Below, in pieces: positions 62,887 to 64,000 of a stretch of DNA of 64,000 nucleotides. The position numbers and the translations under genes were made by a program. Each line of letters begins with the position of its first letter. The stretch's first letter is position 1. Below the pieces are notes generated by a model. That model searched no databases. It was not told where the DNA came from and saw nothing but the letters and a program-made list of their open reading frames with translations. Source of the DNA: Thermotogae bacterium (GTDB lineage: Bacteria > Thermotogota > Thermotogae > Mesoaciditogales > Mesoaciditogaceae); contig JALSLY010000084.1 in the NCBI GenBank assembly GCA_026988035.1, forward strand, positions 1-64,000, written 5' to 3'.

Positions 62887-63417
62887 TTGAAGAGAAAATG
62901 GATCGGTTATTTAGCAATAGTGATAATTGTGTTTGTGATTTTTTCAGCTGGATACCTGGCAGCTTGGCAACAAGTCAATTCCTTTGCCATAGAAAGCTTC
63001 AAGCACTCTGAGAGCATGGAAAAAGTGGGGAAATATGTAGATGCTTTGAACGGCTACCAGATTTTCGACAAGAAATTACGGAAATATATTACATGGGTAG
63101 GATATGTGCAAATATCGAAAATGTTTGAAGGTTTCCTTGTTTTTTCAAAACCAGCCGTAGTTCAAAAAGCCAAGAAAAAGATCATGCACCTGATTTCTAA
63201 CATGTCTCTTTCAGAGCTTGAAAGATATTTCAATATGACAGTAAGGAGTAGAAATCCGTACATTCTTTATGTTACCGCAGAGCTTATAAAGAAGTATGAA
63301 AATCTCGGAAACAATTCGAAGGTCGACATGTACAAAAGGTTATTCGCGATTCTTGGAGGAAAGCCTGAACAGATAGACATGTACTACCAACGTTTGCACA
63401 GGGAGGCTGACAAATGA
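62887..63417 (+). CDS. uncharacterised single-span membrane protein
   Basis: 176 aa. One N-terminal hydrophobic anchor (IGYLAIVIIVFVIFSAGYLAAW), then a helical, lysine-rich extracytoplasmic domain (VGKYVDALNGYQIFDKKLRKYITWVGYVQISKMFEGFLVFSKPAVVQKAKKK, then LSELERYFNMTVRSRNPYILYVTAELIKKYENLGNNSKVDMYKRLFAILGGKPEQ), possibly TPR-like. No family recognised. TTG start 62887 behind AGGTGA. Its stop overlaps the phosphorylase start (ATGA), so it belongs to the importer operon; a role in transporter assembly or sugar capture is inferred. Confidence 0.65.
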   Translation: MKRKWIGYLAIVIIVFVIFSAGYLAAWQQVNSFAIESFKHSESMEKVGKYVDALNGYQIFDKKLRKYITWVGYVQISKMFEGFLVFSKPAVVQKAKKKIMHLISNMSLSELERYFNMTVRSRNPYILYVTAELIKKYENLGNNSKVDMYKRLFAILGGKPEQIDMYYQRLHREADK

Positions 63418-64000
63418 ATTATTTCAGAACAAAGTACGGTTACTTTGAAAAAAATGGGGATTACACGATAATCGATCCTAAGACTCCAATGCCTTGGACG
63501 AACGTCTTAACGAATGGAAGATATGGTGCTGTTTACTCACAATCAGGAAGTGGATATTCTTTCTACGTAGACGCTTCTCAGAGCCTTTTAACTCGCTGGA
63601 TTCAAGATCTCGTTCGGGACAATTGGGGAAAATATTTTTATATTCTTGATAACAAAACAAAAGAAATATACTCAGCCACTTTTCAACCAGTTCAACACAA
63701 AGGTCAGTACAAAATTCGCTTTTCGCCTGGGAGTGTTATCTTTGAAACTGAATTTTCCAAGTTTTTACTTCGGATGAGTATTGTTGTTCCAATAGAAGAC
63801 GATGGTGAATTTATCAAAATCGAGTTAAAAAACAAATCTAAAAGTATGCTTGATCTTTCAATTTTTTCGTATCTTGAGCTTAACATGGGAACAAGTGCAG
63901 ATATCCATAGAGAGTTTCACAAGCTTTTCTTTGAAACAAAATACGTCGAGGCCACACATGCAATTATCACAAAGAAATACCTCTGGACCGCGGGGTCTAA
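63414..64000 (+). CDS. GH94 family disaccharide phosphorylase, N-terminal part (cut by window end)
   Basis: 195 codons are visible, open to the window edge. The N-terminal beta-sandwich domain of GH94 (cellobiose/cellodextrin/chitobiose phosphorylases) is recognisable: MNYFRTKYGYFEKNGDYTIIDPKTPMPWTNVLTNGRYGAVYSQSGSGYSFYVD, LLTRWIQDLVRDNWGKYFYILD and KEIYSATFQPVQH, then the VPIEDDGEFIKIELKNKS strand region. It would phosphorolyse an imported beta-linked disaccharide to sugar-1-phosphate plus sugar in the cytoplasm. The catalytic (alpha/alpha)6 barrel lies outside the window, so the exact substrate cannot be given. Confidence 0.85.
   Translation, partial: MNYFRTKYGYFEKNGDYTIIDPKTPMPWTNVLTNGRYGAVYSQSGSGYSFYVDASQSLLTRWIQDLVRDNWGKYFYILDNKTKEIYSATFQPVQHKGQYKIRFSPGSVIFETEFSKFLLRMSIVVPIEDDGEFIKIELKNKSKSMLDLSIFSYLELNMGTSADIHREFHKLFFETKYVEATHAIITKKYLWTAGS

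Overview
The window looks like a chromosomal segment of a thermophilic or moderately thermophilic member of the Thermotogota, possibly a Mesoaciditogales-type lineage. This is inferred from gene content, not from rRNA, which is absent. Supporting signs are an Omp-alpha-like SLH/coiled-coil/membrane-anchor protein (toga spacer architecture), frequent TTG and GTG starts behind strong GGAGG sites, many 1-16 bp gene overlaps, both HslVU and ClpXP, and amino-acid plus sugar fermentation genes. No tRNA, rRNA or CRISPR array was seen.

Left part (1-31.7 kb), mostly minus strand. It opens with the C-terminal end of an IS4-type transposase, a methyltransferase and a HAD phosphatase. Then come fliS with an unknown partner, arginine deiminase, pilT, and a glycine cleavage operon (DUF2007, gcvT, gcvH, gcvPA, gcvPB) that runs into a MutS-like ATPase. 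A plus-strand copper module follows (DUF302, CopA, DUF1858, YHS) behind a GC-rich operator-like site. Next is a complete-looking IS110-family element with a long structured 5' leader that could encode a bridge RNA. After it lie a proline-oxidation cluster (P5C dehydrogenase plus a three-subunit flavin/iron-sulfur dehydrogenase), a PflX-like radical SAM protein, a LacI-controlled sugar ABC importer, a reductive-dehalogenase/QueG-like protein, an IS256-type remnant and proAB.

Centre (31.7-46.0 kb), one long minus-strand run read from right to left: phosphatase, coaD, ddl, hslV, hslU, tig, clpP, clpX, tsaD, a LipS-like radical SAM gene, a PEGA-repeat protein, the SLH protein, an amidohydrolase and two deoxynucleoside kinases. 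It joins housekeeping, protein quality control and envelope genes.

At 46.1-46.5 kb there is a dense cluster of TGTGGAAAA (DnaA-box-like) 9-mers, including a perfect palindrome, next to a CIRCE element and groESL. Genes to the left run mainly minus and genes to the right more often plus, which is what a chromosomal replication origin would give. This is the most striking non-coding signal in the window.

Right part (46.6-64 kb): groESL, a fosmidomycin-resistance-like MFS transporter, a truncated homoserine-kinase-like pseudogene ending at a dispersed repeat, and a GntR/ABC operon behind a clear promoter-operator. Then a 2-hydroxyacid dehydrogenase, a secreted alpha/alpha-toroid-like protein, an arsenic operon (ACR3, ArsR, ArsC, ferredoxin), and a LacI-controlled oligosaccharide importer. 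The importer leads into a GH94 disaccharide phosphorylase cut by the window end; two copies of the palindrome TGAAACCGGTTTCA mark this regulon. A dispersed repeat occurs three times (about 17.0, 33.0 and 50.3 kb).
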